This document shows, one piece after another, positions 17,399 to 26,842 of a stretch of 64,000 nucleotides of DNA. Position 1 is the stretch's first letter; the number at the start of each line of letters is the position of its first letter. Below the pieces are notes generated by a model that was not told the origin of the DNA, made no database searches, and saw nothing but the letters and a program-made list of their open reading frames with translations. The position numbers and the translations under genes are program-made. The DNA is from Arthrobacter mangrovi. GTDB lineage: Bacteria > Actinomycetota > Actinomycetes > Actinomycetales > Micrococcaceae. The stretch covers positions 124,001 to 188,000 of the forward strand of contig NZ_BRVS01000026.1 in NCBI RefSeq assembly GCF_026011795.1. Reading direction: 5' to 3'.

Positions 17399-18003
17399 CA
17401 CAGCTGAAAGCCCTCGCCCTCGTCTGCACGCTGACTCCGTCACCCAAACCGTCGAGCAGCGAGCTGCTCGCTCGCCAGATCGTCCAGCAGTTGTCCACGC
17501 ACGATGTGGAGTGCGACCTGATCCGCGTGGTGGACCACGACGTCAAGCCCGGCGTCCAGACGGATATGGGCGAGGGGGATGAGTGGCCCGCCATTCGGCA
17601 GCGCCTGCTGGCGGCGGACATCCTGGTGCTCGCTACGCCCATCTGGCTCGGGCACCCTGCCAGCGTGGCGCAGCGTGTGCTGGAGCGGCTGGACGCCGAA
17701 CTGTCCGAGACGGATGAAAAAGGCCGGCTGAGCATGTTCGACAAGGTGGCAGTGGTCGCCGTCGTTGGCAACGAAGACGGAGCGCACCACGTCAAGGCTG
17801 AGCTGTACCAGGCTCTTTGCGACGTCGGCTTCACCATTCCGGCGCAAGGCGCGACCTACTGGGTGGGCGAAGCCATGCAGGGGACGGACTTCCAGGACCT
17901 GCCGGAGACGCCGGAGCCGATCGCGGGTGCAACGGCCATGGCGGCGCGCAATGCGGCCCACCTCGCCCGGGCGCTGAAATCGTCGCCGTATCCGGCCGGC
18001 TGA
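17389..18003 (+). CDS. NAD(P)H-dependent FMN reductase/flavodoxin-like oxidoreductase
   Basis: This 204-residue cytoplasmic flavoprotein starts MDAAQLKALALVCTLTPSPK. The flavodoxin-like phosphate-binding loop is TPSPKPSSSELLA, and the central strand and flavin-contact loop read LVLATPIWLGHPASVAQRVL. This matches the NADPH-dependent FMN reductase family, which makes reduced flavin or reduces quinones. No ribosome-binding site is visible and the start codon lies inside a 17-bp perfect palindrome, so initiation may be leaderless or controlled. A cupin gene follows at 18201. Confidence 0.85.
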   Translation: MDAAQLKALALVCTLTPSPKPSSSELLARQIVQQLSTHDVECDLIRVVDHDVKPGVQTDMGEGDEWPAIRQRLLAADILVLATPIWLGHPASVAQRVLERLDAELSETDEKGRLSMFDKVAVVAVVGNEDGAHHVKAELYQALCDVGFTIPAQGATYWVGEAMQGTDFQDLPETPEPIAGATAMAARNAAHLARALKSSPYPAG

Positions 18004-18029
18004 CGGGCTGCCGGACCCCCAAAGCTGGT

Positions 18030-18081
18030 GCTCGACAAAGCCGCCGCAGCGGAGGAACCTTTGTGCTGTGCTCTGTCGAGC
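18030..18081. repeat. Inverted repeat between flavoprotein and cupin genes
   Basis: GCTCGACA (18030-18037) and TGTCGAGC (18074-18081) flank 36 bases that contain smaller GC-rich dyads. It could be a weak terminator of the flavoprotein gene or an operator for the cupin gene. The rest of the 197-base gap shows nothing recognisable. Confidence 0.35.
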
Positions 18082-18200
18082 CGCTGATTGTCCGTTCCGC
18101 GGCCTGGGGAAGCAGCGGATCCACGCTCCCGATACGGTCCGGGCCGCGCCCTCGGGAACCGTTTCCACTGCGGCCGATGCCACGCCAAGGGGCAATCGTC

Positions 18201-18575
18201 ATGCCTGCCAATACAGTTTCGAGCCTGGAATCCCGGTCCTTCGACGAGCCGGACGAGAAGCGCCGTCCGGACAAGAGTGAAGTGGATGTGCTGAGCGTCA
18301 GCGGCTACACGCTGGGCCGTTTCCGCTTCCAGCCCGGCTGGCGGTGGTCCGACTGCATCAAGCCGGTCGTCAAGACGGACTCCTGCCAGAACAACCACGT
18401 GGGCATCTGCACCTCCGGCACGCTCACCGTGGAACTGTCGGACGGAAGCCGCGCCACGATCAAGGCGGGCCACTCCTACTCCATCCCGCCCGGCCACGAC
18501 GCCTGGGTCGAAGGGGACGAGCCATGGGTGGGCTACGAGTTCCTCAGCGCGGCGGAGTACGCCAAGGAGGCCTGA
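18201..18575 (+). CDS. Cupin-domain protein
   Basis: This 124-residue small beta-barrel protein has cupin segments FRFQPGWRWSDCIKPVVKTD, then NNHVGICTSGTLTVELSDG and GHSYSIPPGHDAWVEGDEP. The His of PPGHDAW would belong to the metal site; the classical second motif is partly degenerate. ATG 18201 gives the family-like N-terminus; an in-frame ATG at 18177 would add eight residues. It could act as a sugar- or small-molecule-binding or isomerase-like protein; no function can be fixed. Confidence 0.75.
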   Translation: MPANTVSSLESRSFDEPDEKRRPDKSEVDVLSVSGYTLGRFRFQPGWRWSDCIKPVVKTDSCQNNHVGICTSGTLTVELSDGSRATIKAGHSYSIPPGHDAWVEGDEPWVGYEFLSAAEYAKEA

Positions 18576-18665
18576 GCTCGGGCCGGACATTGCGGTGCGG
18601 CGCCGTCCTGACCCGCATCAAGACGGGCGGATCAGGACGGCAGGCGGGCTGGATCAACGGCAGGG

Positions 18666-19445
18666 TCAGGCGCCGGGCCGGACCTCGTTGATGCGGAACA
18701 CGGCTCCGGTGGGATCGGCGAGCGTCGCCATCCTGCCGAACGGGGTGTCTTCCGCCGGCTGCAGCAGCCGTCCGCCCAGGCCCACGGCCGTTTCGATCGC
18801 GGCATCGACATTCTCGACGCCGAAGTAGACCTGCCAATTGGAGGGCACGCCCTCGGGCAGGAAGGCGGCGGCGTCCAGAATGCCGGCTCGCGCGCCGTCG
18901 CCCGCGCCCAGGGTGGTGTAGCGGAACTCTTCAGTGTCGCTCATGACGTCGGTCTGCCAGCCGAAGACGTCCTGGTAGAACTTCACGGCGGCCGGGTAGT
19001 TGCGCGTCTGCAGTTCGTGCCACACGGGCGCCCCGGCTTCGTCGTGGACCTCGAACCCGGTCATTCCGCCGAACTGCCATGCGCCGACGGCCGCTCCGCC
19101 GGCGTCGCCGAACATGGCCATGTGCCCCTGCTCCGGGACCTCCATCGGCGGCACGTAGACCTGTCCGCCGGCAGCGGCCGCGGCCTCGGCTGCGGCGTTG
19201 ATGTCCTCCACCCGCAGGTAGGTGCTCCAAACGTCGGGGTAGCCGGACTGCCCGTCGTTCTTCATCATGCCGGCTACCGGCCTGCCGTCCTTGAGGGCCA
19301 TGATGTAGCCGCCGTACTTTTCTTCGTCTCCGGTTTCGTAGGTCCAGCCCATCAGCTGCTGGTAAAAGTCCCTGGCCTGTTCCGGATTGGCGGTCATGAG
19401 GTCGATCCAGCAGGGTGCGCCGTTCTCGATTTTGGGCGTGGGCAT
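18666..19445 (-). CDS. VOC (glyoxalase/bleomycin-resistance) superfamily protein, two domains
   Basis: This 259-residue protein is made of two VOC modules. The first (residues 1-125) begins GAPCWIDLMTANPEQARDFY and ends GDAGGAAVGAWQ. The second (130-255) begins GAPVWHELQTRNYPAAVKFY and ends LADPTGAVFRIN. Tandem VOC proteins of this size are common in actinobacteria, often annotated as hydroxylases or resistance proteins without evidence. It is divergent from the glutamate dehydrogenase gene; the 276-base gap between holds no dyad that I can support. Confidence 0.85.
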   Translation of the reverse strand: MPTPKIENGAPCWIDLMTANPEQARDFYQQLMGWTYETGDEEKYGGYIMALKDGRPVAGMMKNDGQSGYPDVWSTYLRVEDINAAAEAAAAAGGQVYVPPMEVPEQGHMAMFGDAGGAAVGAWQFGGMTGFEVHDEAGAPVWHELQTRNYPAAVKFYQDVFGWQTDVMSDTEEFRYTTLGAGDGARAGILDAAAFLPEGVPSNWQVYFGVENVDAAIETAVGLGGRLLQPAEDTPFGRMATLADPTGAVFRINEVRPGA

Positions 19446-19721
19446 GCGGTACTCCTGTCATTGATAAACATTGGGAGGTACGGACAGCAGTGACTCTAGC
19501 GGCGGTCACTGACACCGGCAATGGTCCGGGAGTCCCGCCGGCAGTACTGCCCGCCCACCCGAGGGGACGGGTGCCGCCAGGGTGGATGGCGCCGTCGTTC
19601 TTCTGCGCAGCCGTTCTTTTGCACAGCGAGGATGCCGTCCGTGTGTGCGCTGCCACACTGACAGGTTGAAGCGTGGCCCATAGCGTCGAGGGGTACCTAT
19701 CCTGTTTGACCTTGAGGACGC

Positions 19722-21008
19722 ATGTCAATGACGACAGAACTCTTAGCAACACCCAGCCCAAGTACGGCGACCGGCCCGTTGGCGGACGCGCAGGCCCAGC
19801 TTGCCGCCGCCGTGGAGACGCTCGACTACGGCGCCGGACTGCACCGGCTGCTCGCCAGCCCGCGGCGGGAAATGACCGTCTCCATCCCGCTGCACCGCGA
19901 CAACGGGGCGGTAGAAGTGCTGACCGGCTACCGCGTGCAGCACAACTTCTCCCGCGGCCCGGCCAAAGGCGGACTGCGCTTCAGCCCGGCAGTGGACCTG
20001 GACGAAGTGCGGGCGCTGGCGATGTGGATGACCTGGAAGTGCGCCCTGCTGGATGTGCCCTATGGCGGGGCCAAGGGCGGCATCACGATCGACCCGCGCA
20101 ACTACTCGGTCCGCGAACTCGAGCGCGTCACGCGGCGCTACACCTCCGAGATCCTGCCGATCATCGGTCCCGAGAAGGACATTCCGGCTCCGGATATTGG
20201 CACCGATGAGCGGACCATGGCTTGGATGATGGATACCTACTCGGTCAACGTCGGCTACACCGTGCCCGGCGTGGTCACCGGCAAGCCGGTGAGCGTGGGC
20301 GGATCGCTGGGCCGGCCGAGCGCCACCTCGCGCGGAGTGGTCCAGATTGCGCTCGCCGCCCTGGCCCACAACGGACTGGAACCGCGCCGCAGCAGCGCGG
20401 CCGTCCAGGGCTTCGGCAAGGTCGGCGCCGGCGCGGCCGCCTTCCTGGCTGAAGCTGGCGTCAAAGTGCAGGCCATCAGCGACCAGTACGGGGCCGTCTA
20501 CGCCGCGGGGGGAATCGACGTTCCGGCGCTCGCGGAGCACGTCGAGCTGACAGGCAGCGTGGTTGGTTTCGCCGGGGCTGAACCGATGGATGCGGCCGCC
20601 CTGCTGGAACTGGACGTGGACCTGCTCGTTCCGGCCGCCGTCGAAGGCGTCCTGCACGCAGGCAACGCCGGGCGGGTGCGGGCCAAGGTCGTGGTGGAAG
20701 GCGCCAACGGACCGACTACGGGCGAGGCCGATGCCATCCTGCAGGCCAACGGCATCCTGGTGGTGCCCGACATCCTGGCCAACGCAGGCGGCGTCATCGT
20801 CTCCTACTTCGAGTGGGTGCAGGGCAACCAGGCCTACTGGTGGACCGCGGACGAGGTGGAGGACCGGCTGGCCCGCCGGATGCTGGCCGCGTGGGAGAAC
20901 GTACTGGCGGTCTCCAAGGCCCGCCGCATCACCCTTCGCGAGGCCGCAACCGTGACGGCCGTGGAGCGCGTGGCCGAAGCCCACCTCACCAGGGGCCTCT
21001 ACCCCTAA
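19722..21008 (+). CDS. Glutamate dehydrogenase (Glu/Leu/Phe/Val dehydrogenase family)
   Basis: This 428-residue enzyme interconverts glutamate and 2-oxoglutarate plus ammonia with NAD(P). The substrate domain contains YRVQHNFSRGPAKGGLRF, and the catalytic lysine lies in VPYGGAKGGI. PAPDIGTDERTMAWMMDTYS follows. The coenzyme domain has AVQGFGKVGAGAAAFLAEAG. The hexameric small GDH length fits. GAGGA lies just before ATG 19722. It ends at a strong bidirectional terminator. Coenzyme preference is not decided. Confidence 0.9.
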   Translation: MSMTTELLATPSPSTATGPLADAQAQLAAAVETLDYGAGLHRLLASPRREMTVSIPLHRDNGAVEVLTGYRVQHNFSRGPAKGGLRFSPAVDLDEVRALAMWMTWKCALLDVPYGGAKGGITIDPRNYSVRELERVTRRYTSEILPIIGPEKDIPAPDIGTDERTMAWMMDTYSVNVGYTVPGVVTGKPVSVGGSLGRPSATSRGVVQIALAALAHNGLEPRRSSAAVQGFGKVGAGAAAFLAEAGVKVQAISDQYGAVYAAGGIDVPALAEHVELTGSVVGFAGAEPMDAAALLELDVDLLVPAAVEGVLHAGNAGRVRAKVVVEGANGPTTGEADAILQANGILVVPDILANAGGVIVSYFEWVQGNQAYWWTADEVEDRLARRMLAAWENVLAVSKARRITLREAATVTAVERVAEAHLTRGLYP

Positions 21009-21043
21009 CCGCACGCGCAGCCGAGGGTAAGCCCGGGAAAGCG

Positions 21044-21085
21044 AAGGGGCACCGGATCTCCGCGATGGGAGATCCGGTGCCCCTT
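21044..21085. terminator. Bidirectional hairpin terminator
   Basis: An 18-bp perfect stem (21044-21061 with 21068-21085, AAGGGGCACCGGATCTCC and complement) with a 6-base loop. It lies between the convergent glutamate dehydrogenase and thiolase genes and suits both. Confidence 0.85.
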
Positions 21086-21101
21086 CCCTGGGACCAACCG
21101 A

Positions 21102-22292
21102 TTAGACGGCTTCGAGCACGCTCACGTAGTTGGCGATTGCGAGGCCGCCCATGTTGTGCACGGCGGCGCGGCGGGCGCCGGGCAGCTGCATCTCGCCGGC
21201 CGTGCCGGAGAGCTGCATGGCCGCGACCACGTGCTGGGAGACGCCGGTGGCGCCGACCGGATGGCCCTTGGCCTTGAGTCCGCCGGAGAGGTTGACCGGC
21301 AGCTTGCCGTCCCGGTAGACCCAGCCTTCCTCGATGGCGCGGCGGCCTCCGCCGGCCGGGGCGAGGCCCATGACTTCGTACATGATCAGCTCCGCAATGG
21401 TGAAGCAGTCGTGCACTTCGGCCAGGTCCAGGTCCTCCAGCTCGACGCCGGCCATGCCGAGCGCACGCTGCCAGGCGGCGACGCTGCCGGCGAAGGCGAT
21501 CGGATCGCGCTTGGCCGCGGGCATGAAGTCGTTCGCGTGGCCGAAGCCGGCGAGCCGGACGGGAGCGGCGGCGGCGCTGGCCGGTGCGGGGCCGGCGCTG
21601 AGCACGACGGCGGCGGCTCCGTCCGAGACGGGGGAGCAGTCCGTGCGGCGCAGCGGCTCGGCGACCACCGGGTTCTTGTCCGAGACGGTCCGGCAGAAGT
21701 CCTCGCCGAGGTCCTTGCGCAGCTGGGCGTACGGGTTGGCGACGCCGTTGCGGTGGTTCTTCGCCGCGATGGAGCCGAGCACGTCGCCGACCGGGCCGTG
21801 CTGCTTTTCGTAGTGCTTGGCGGTCTCGGCGAAGAGGCCGGCGAACCCGGTGGAGGAGGGCTTGCCGGCGGCCTCGTAGTCCGCGCCGAGCAACGCTGCG
21901 CCGACGACGTCAGCCCCGGCGTGCGTCATCTTCTCGGCGCCGATCACCAGCACGTTCCGCGCGGTCCCGGCCAGGAGCGCCTTCGCGCCCTGCTGCAGGG
22001 CGGCCGAGCCGGAGGCGCAGGCGTTCTCGACGCGCGTGGCCGGGACGTTCGCCAGCTGGTCGGACACCTGCAGCGCCAGCGAGGACGCGAAGCCCAGCGG
22101 CACCATGCCGGAGTTGAACTGGCCCAGGTAGACCTCGTCGATCTGCCCCGGCTCCAGCCCGGCGTTGGCGATCGCCTCGGTGGCGACACCGACGATCAGG
22201 GATTCGAGCGTCTCGTCGGCCAGCTTGCCGAAAGAGGAGTGGCCCCAGCCGGTGAGCAGGATGTCCTTGCCGAACTGTTCTTTCAGGCTCAC
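21102..22292 (-). CDS. Thiolase (acetyl-CoA acetyltransferase/SCP-x-like)
   Basis: This 396-residue thiolase-superfamily enzyme has the acyl-accepting cysteine in [12 protein letters not shown] (near residue 90). The active-site histidine motif is [13 protein letters not shown] near the C-terminus, and [11 protein letters not shown] lies before it. The classical C-terminal CxG motif is absent, as in SCP-x-type thiolases. GTG 22292 overlaps the CoA-transferase B stop (GTGA), so the genes are translationally coupled. It probably cleaves the 3-oxoacyl-CoA made by the transferase, either acetoacetyl-CoA or 3-oxoadipyl-CoA. Confidence 0.85.
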   Translation of the reverse strand: MSLKEQFGKDILLTGWGHSSFGKLADETLESLIVGVATEAIANAGLEPGQIDEVYLGQFNSGMVPLGFASSLALQVSDQLANVPATRVENACASGSAALQQGAKALLAGTARNVLVIGAEKMTHAGADVVGAALLGADYEAAGKPSSTGFAGLFAETAKHYEKQHGPVGDVLGSIAAKNHRNGVANPYAQLRKDLGEDFCRTVSDKNPVVAEPLRRTDCSPVSDGAAAVVLSAGPAPASAAAAPVRLAGFGHANDFMPAAKRDPIAFAGSVAAWQRALGMAGVELEDLDLAEVHDCFTIAELIMYEVMGLAPAGGGRRAIEEGWVYRDGKLPVNLSGGLKAKGHPVGATGVSQHVVAAMQLSGTAGEMQLPGARRAAVHNMGGLAIANYVSVLEAV

Positions 22293-22981
22293 TTGTTGGT
22301 TCCTTCCAGGACGTTCTCGAGCTGCGCCGCCAGTTCGGGGGAGAGCTCGAACTCCGCCTCGGTCTTCTCCCGGACCTCCTGAAGCGTGACGCCGTCGGCG
22401 AGCTGCTTGAGCACCAGCCGGGGCGTCCCGCCGTCGTCGTTAATGTCAAAGTCCGCAAGGTCCGTGATGATCCGGTCCACCACGCGCACGCCGGTCAGCG
22501 GCAGCGAGCACTCGGTGACGATCTTCGGGCTGCCGTCCTTGGCGACGTGCTCGGTCAGCACCACCACGCGCGGGGTGCCGGCGACCAGGTCCATCGCGCC
22601 GCCCATGCCCTTGACCATCTTGCCCGGGATGGTCCAGTTGGCCAGGTCGCCGGCGCCGGATACCTGCATGGCGCCGAGGATGGCCACCTTGACGTGCCCG
22701 CCGCGGATCATGCCGAAGCTGGCGGCGGAGTCGAAGATGGAGCCGCCGGGCAGCACGGTGACGGTCTGCTTGCCGGCGTTGATCAGGTCCGGGTCCTCGT
22801 CGCCCTCATACGGGAACGGGCCCATGCCGAGCAGGCCGTTCTCGCTCTGCAGCACCACGCGCGTACCCTCGGGCAGGTTGTTGGCCACCAGCGTGGGGAT
22901 GCCGATGCCGAGGTTGACGTAGTCGCCGTCGTTCAGTTCGGTGGCCGCGATGGCCGCCATCTGGTCTCGTGTCCAGGCCAT
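22289..22981 (-). CDS. 3-oxoacid CoA-transferase subunit B
   Basis: This 230-residue subunit carries the catalytic glutamate in [12 protein letters not shown] (residues 46-57) and the family segments [15 protein letters not shown] and [15 protein letters not shown]. With the A subunit just upstream it moves CoA from succinyl-CoA to a 3-oxoacid. Acetoacetate and 3-oxoadipate transferases are hard to separate by motif. The neighbouring IclR regulator and the hydroxyquinol operon at 50-54 kb make 3-oxoadipate a reasonable candidate, but that is inference. Confidence 0.9.
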   Translation of the reverse strand: MAWTRDQMAAIAATELNDGDYVNLGIGIPTLVANNLPEGTRVVLQSENGLLGMGPFPYEGDEDPDLINAGKQTVTVLPGGSIFDSAASFGMIRGGHVKVAILGAMQVSGAGDLANWTIPGKMVKGMGGAMDLVAGTPRVVVLTEHVAKDGSPKIVTECSLPLTGVRVVDRIITDLADFDINDDGGTPRLVLKQLADGVTLQEVREKTEAEFELSPELAAQLENVLEGTNK

Positions 22982-23006
22982 GGTTTCTCTCCTTGCGTTC
23001 GCAGCT

Positions 23007-23726
23007 TCAGGCGCCGACGACGGCGGCGGGCCGGGGGCGGGTGGTCAGCTTTTCGATGTGCTTGGTGCGGTCCGTGGCCTTGATGAGCCGCTGGACGAAA
23101 ACGCCGGGGGTGACGATGTTGTTCGGATCGAGCTGGCCGGGCTCGACGATGACCTCGGCCTCGGCCACCGTGACCTTGCCTGCGGTGGCTACCACCGGGT
23201 TGAAGTTCCGGGCGGTGTACCGGTAGATGAGGTTGCCGTCCGTGTCCGCGGTGTGGGCATGCACGAGTGCCAGGTCGGCGACGATCCCGCGCTCCTGGAC
23301 GTAGAGCTCGCCGTCGAACTCGGCGTGCGGCTTGCCCTCGGCGATCTGGGTGCCGACGCCGGTCTTGGTATAGAAGGCGGGGATACCGGCGCCGCCCGCG
23401 CGCAGCCGCTCGGCGAGGGTGCCCTGCGGGTTGAATTCCACCTCCAGCTTGCCGGCCAGGAACTGCTCGGCGCAGAGCTTGTTCTCGCCGATGTAGGAGC
23501 CGAGCACCTTGCGCACCTGGCCACCCTCGAGCAGGACGCCCAGGCCCTTGCCGTCCACGCCCATGTTGTTGGAGATGATGGTCAGGTCCTTCACGCCGGA
23601 GTCGCGCACGGCGTCGATCAGGTCCGCGGGGATGCCGCTGAGGCCGAAACCGCCGACGGCGATGCTCATGCCGTCGTGCAGCACGCCCGCCAGCGCGTCG
23701 GCCGCTCCTGGAATCAGTTTGGACAT
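23007..23726 (-). CDS. 3-oxoacid CoA-transferase subunit A
   Basis: This 239-residue subunit starts [20 protein letters not shown]. The glycine-rich [18 protein letters not shown] motif is followed by [19 protein letters not shown] 23726 is chosen over a longer frame starting at 23777, since GAGGAGGA lies directly upstream and homologues begin here. It heads a three-gene operon (A, B, thiolase). Its promoter region is shared with the divergent IclR gene and holds two GTCCA/TGGAC dyads. Confidence 0.92.
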   Translation of the reverse strand: MSKLIPGAADALAGVLHDGMSIAVGGFGLSGIPADLIDAVRDSGVKDLTIISNNMGVDGKGLGVLLEGGQVRKVLGSYIGENKLCAEQFLAGKLEVEFNPQGTLAERLRAGGAGIPAFYTKTGVGTQIAEGKPHAEFDGELYVQERGIVADLALVHAHTADTDGNLIYRYTARNFNPVVATAGKVTVAEAEVIVEPGQLDPNNIVTPGVFVQRLIKATDRTKHIEKLTTRPRPAAVVGA

Positions 23727-23770
23727 TGCTTCCTCCTCGTTGAGTCTCCGGCGCGGGCCGGGAGCTGGGC

Positions 23771-23787
23771 TGTCCATCTTGTGGACA
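23771..23787. promoter_or_regulatory. Candidate IclR operator 1
   Basis: TGTCCA, five bases, TGGACA: a perfect 6-bp dyad 45 bases upstream of the CoA-transferase A start. It shares the GTGGAC half-site with operator 2. Confidence 0.55.
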
Positions 23788-23857
23788 GCGGGTTTCCATG
23801 GAGACTAGCGTCACAATCAGGAGAGCGTCAACCGACCGATCAGACTACTATTCATAC

Positions 23858-23886
23858 TGTGGACGGGTTGCGGAAGGTTGTCCACA
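23858..23886. promoter_or_regulatory. Candidate IclR operator 2
   Basis: TGTGGAC (23858-23864), fifteen bases, GTCCACA (23880-23886): a perfect 7-bp dyad ending 21 bases before the IclR start. Its location suits autoregulation. Confidence 0.55.
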
Positions 23887-23907
23887 TTATGGATTGAAGG
23901 GCGGATC

Positions 23908-24693
23908 ATGGCGGAAAAACCGGTTCAGGGTGCACAGGTCGTCTCCCGTGTTGCGCGGCTGCTGCGCATTGTCGGGCGGGCTCCGGAAACCGGCGCCGCG
24001 CTGCCGGATATTGTCGACGCGGCCGGCCTCACCCGGCCTACCGTCTATCGTCTGTTGAATTCGCTGGCCGCGGAAGGGCTGTTGGACCACAACACCGAAA
24101 CCAACACCTGGCACCTGGGGCCGGAGCTGTACGTGATGGGCGCCGTGGCCGCCGGCCGGTACGCGATCGAGGACCTCGCCAGGCCGAGCCTGCAGCGGCT
24201 GGCGGACGAGACCGGGGAGAGCGCCTTCCTGTCGATCCGCCGCGGCGACGAGACGGTCTGCCTGGTCCGGGTGGAGGGCAGCTTCCCCGTGCGCTCCTTC
24301 GTGCTGCACGAGGGCGTCCGCTTCCCCTTGGGCGTGGCCTCCGCCGGGCTGGCGATCATGGCCTTCCTCCCGGAGGAAGAGGTGGATCGTCTGCTTGACG
24401 ACGGCGGCGCCCGGGTGGAGCGGTTTGGTCCGGCCCATTCGGCGGAGAGCATCCGGGCCAACCTCGAGGCAACCCGGCGTGCCGGCTACACCGTGAACCC
24501 CGGGCTCATCCTCGAAGGCAGCTGGGGGATGGGCGCGGCGGTCTTCGACCGGAACGGCCAGCCTGCCTGGGCGCTCTCGCTGACCGGCATCGAGCAGCGC
24601 TTCCGCCCGGAGCGGCAGGAGATGCTTGGGAAGCTGCTGCTCGAGGAGGCCCACAAGATCACCCAGCAGCTGAAGGAGCCCCAGTCCCGGTAG
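23908..24693 (+). CDS. IclR family transcriptional regulator
   Basis: This 261-residue regulator has an N-terminal winged helix (residues 8-70) with LPDIVDAAGLTRPTVYRLLN as recognition region. The IclR ligand-binding GAF-like domain follows from about residue 80. ATG 23908 is preferred over an in-frame ATG at 23878, because the earlier start would sit inside the operator dyad and a GAAGGG stretch lies before 23908. It is divergent from the CoA-transferase/thiolase operon and is the likely regulator. PcaR/PcaU-type IclR proteins respond to 3-oxoadipate or protocatechuate; the effector here is unknown. Confidence 0.9.
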   Translation: MAEKPVQGAQVVSRVARLLRIVGRAPETGAALPDIVDAAGLTRPTVYRLLNSLAAEGLLDHNTETNTWHLGPELYVMGAVAAGRYAIEDLARPSLQRLADETGESAFLSIRRGDETVCLVRVEGSFPVRSFVLHEGVRFPLGVASAGLAIMAFLPEEEVDRLLDDGGARVERFGPAHSAESIRANLEATRRAGYTVNPGLILEGSWGMGAAVFDRNGQPAWALSLTGIEQRFRPERQEMLGKLLLEEAHKITQQLKEPQSR

Positions 24694-24703
24694 CATCTGA
24701 AGA

Positions 24704-25750
24704 ATGTCAGTGGCTCCGCGTCCTCTCCGCACAGCCGTGATCGGCTATGGCCTTTCCGGCCGGGTCTTCCACGCGCCCTTCCTCGCCGCCAGCAGCGCCT
24801 ATTCCCTGGACGCCATCGTGACGGCCAACCCCGGCCGGGCGGAGCAGGCAGCGACCGACCATCCGCGAGCCCGGATTGTCCCGGATTCGGCTGAGCTGTT
24901 TGCCGGTTCCGAGGGGCTGGACCTCGTGGTGGTGGCTACTCCGCCTGCCAACCACTACGTGCTAGCCGAGGCAGCGATCCGCCACGGACTCCACGTCGTC
25001 GTGGACAAGCCCTTTGTCCCGGTCAGCACGCAAGGCGAGCAGCTCATGGCCCAGGCCCGCCAGGCCGGCGTCGTTCTTTCCGTTTTCCAGAACCGCCGGT
25101 GGGATTCGGATTTCCTGACCCTGTCCAAACTCATCGGGGACGGCGTGCTGGGCAAGGTGCACACTTTGGAGTCGCGGTTCGAACGCTGGAAGCCGGAGGG
25201 GCTGCGGGACTGGAAGGCCACGGCGGATGTAGCCGAGGGCGGCGGGATGCTCTTCGACCTCGGCTCGCACCTGATTGACCAGGCACTCACGTTGTTCGGC
25301 CCGGCCATGCGGGTCTACGGGGAGACCGCCCGCCACACGCCGGGGGCCGGCACCGACGAGGATGTCTTTGTCTCGATACTCCACGAATCGGGCGTGCGCT
25401 CGCGGCTCACCATGAACCTCATTTCCGCACTACCGGCGCCGCGTTTCCACGTGCTCGGCTCCTCTGGCGCATTCACTTCGTGGGGCCTGGACGGACAGGA
25501 GGCAGCGCTCCGTGCCGGAGTCGTGCCGGGATCGGACGGGTACGGAACAGAACCTGAAGAGCGCTGGGCCACAGTTGGAACGCCCGGGCGGACGCGGAAA
25601 GTGCCTTCCGAACGCGGGGCCTACACCGAGTTCTACCGATTGCTGGCCGACGCCATCAGCCACGGCGGGCCCGTACCGGTGGACCCGGCGGACGCCCTGG
25701 CGGCCATTCGGGTCATCGAGGAAGTCCACCGCCAGAACCAGGAAGGCTGA
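24704..25750 (+). CDS. Gfo/Idh/MocA family NAD(P)-dependent oxidoreductase
   Basis: This 348-residue enzyme has an N-terminal Rossmann motif VIGYGLSGRVFHAPF and the DKP triad motif VVVDKPFVP near residue 100. The C-terminal beta-sheet domain contains GGGMLFDLGSHLIDQALTLF, with the typical G(S)HxxD histidine. These enzymes oxidise or reduce sugars, inositols and similar polyols. It begins 10 bases after the IclR stop and may be cotranscribed with it. Substrate unknown. Confidence 0.87.
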   Translation: MSVAPRPLRTAVIGYGLSGRVFHAPFLAASSAYSLDAIVTANPGRAEQAATDHPRARIVPDSAELFAGSEGLDLVVVATPPANHYVLAEAAIRHGLHVVVDKPFVPVSTQGEQLMAQARQAGVVLSVFQNRRWDSDFLTLSKLIGDGVLGKVHTLESRFERWKPEGLRDWKATADVAEGGGMLFDLGSHLIDQALTLFGPAMRVYGETARHTPGAGTDEDVFVSILHESGVRSRLTMNLISALPAPRFHVLGSSGAFTSWGLDGQEAALRAGVVPGSDGYGTEPEERWATVGTPGRTRKVPSERGAYTEFYRLLADAISHGGPVPVDPADALAAIRVIEEVHRQNQEG

Positions 25751-25779
25751 GAGTCCCGGCCCCGCCGGGCCCGTCAGCC
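25745..25779. terminator. Bidirectional hairpin between convergent genes
   Basis: GGCTGA (25745-25750) pairs with TCAGCC (25774-25779), with an inner CCGGC/GCCGG stem. The outer arms contain the stop codons of both converging genes (24704 and 25774 genes). Confidence 0.5.
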
Positions 25780-26721
25780 GAGCAGCAGGGCCACGAGCAG
25801 GACGGCGGGCAGGGATAGCAGCGAGCTGAGGAGGATGATGTCGCGCACGAGGGTGGACCGGATTCCGAACTGGCTGGAGAACAGGAAAACGTTCTGGGCC
25901 GTCGGCAGGGCGGCCATGATGACGACGCCGAGCAGCTGCACGCCGTCGACCCCGAAGAGGAAGCGGGCCACGGCCCACGCGATCAGGGGCATCAGCGCGA
26001 GTTTGATGATCGAGCCGAGGGCGACGTCGGCCCGCACGCGGCGCTCGGAGAGCGGCTTCTGCCCGTAGAGGCTCATGCCGAAGAGCATCAGGAGCATCGG
26101 AATGGAGGCGTGGCCCAGCATCTCGACCGGGGTCCAGAGCACCTCGGGCAGGTGCAGCCCGGTCACCGACATGAGGGCGCCGGCGGCGGTGGCTACGGTG
26201 ACCGGGTTGGCGATGGACTTGACCAGGGTGCGGCCGAGCGGCGCGGTGGCGCCGTCGTTAGCTGCCGTACGGTTGCGGGCGCTCCAGGCGAAGAGGGACA
26301 GGTACACCGGCGCGATGACCAGCAGCTGCGCCAGCAGCACGGAGACCACGGGTGCCGAGCTGCCCACCGCGTAGAGCGCAATCGGGATGCCGATGTTGCC
26401 GGCGTTCACGTACGAAGCGGCCATGGCGCCGACGGCGGTCCGCGCCCCGGACCGCCGCAGCACCAGCCGGGCAACCAGCGCGTAGAGGCCGCCGGCCAGC
26501 GCGGCCGTGATCAGCGCGATCGGCGTGTAGACGCCGATGACGGCGGCCAGGTCGGTCTCGGCGAGCAGGATGAACATCAGCGCGGGGTTGGTGATGTAGT
26601 AGATGGCCGGTGTCAGGCCCTTCTGCATGGCCGGAGTCTGCTGCGGGAGCAGCGCCGCCGCGCCGAAACCGACGGCGACCAGCGCCAGGACTACTCCGAA
26701 ACCGAGCAGTACGCCTTCCAA
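25774..26721 (-). CDS. AEC family transporter (auxin-efflux-carrier-like permease)
   Basis: This 315-residue protein has about ten predicted membrane helices in two halves, starting EGVLLGFGVVLALVAVGFGA. The mid-protein AASYVNAGNIGIPIALYAVG carries the conserved NxGNxGxP element of AEC carriers, which move malate, other organic acids or auxin-like compounds. The start codon appears to be TTG 26721, preceded at close spacing by GAGGAGG. It lies downstream of the glucarate dehydratase gene but after a strong terminator. Substrate unknown; an organic acid is plausible. Confidence 0.85.
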   Translation of the reverse strand: MEGVLLGFGVVLALVAVGFGAAALLPQQTPAMQKGLTPAIYYITNPALMFILLAETDLAAVIGVYTPIALITAALAGGLYALVARLVLRRSGARTAVGAMAASYVNAGNIGIPIALYAVGSSAPVVSVLLAQLLVIAPVYLSLFAWSARNRTAANDGATAPLGRTLVKSIANPVTVATAAGALMSVTGLHLPEVLWTPVEMLGHASIPMLLMLFGMSLYGQKPLSERRVRADVALGSIIKLALMPLIAWAVARFLFGVDGVQLLGVVIMAALPTAQNVFLFSSQFGIRSTLVRDIILLSSLLSLPAVLLVALLLG

Positions 26722-26799
26722 CAGACCTCCTCGGTCACGGCGCCGTCCGGCCGAAGGGGCCGGCCGGACAGCTGATCTTCACTGGGTTGGGGCACAAAC

Positions 26800-26835
26800 A
26801 AGCCGGAGCCCGTCTTTGCGGACGGGCTCCGGCTT
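26800..26835 (-). terminator. Hairpin terminator after glucarate dehydratase
   Basis: A 15-bp perfect stem (AAGCCGGAGCCCGTC at 26800-26814, complement at 26821-26835) with a 6-base loop, eight bases past the stop of the gene at 26843. Confidence 0.8.
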
Positions 26836-26842
26836 ATGGTGG

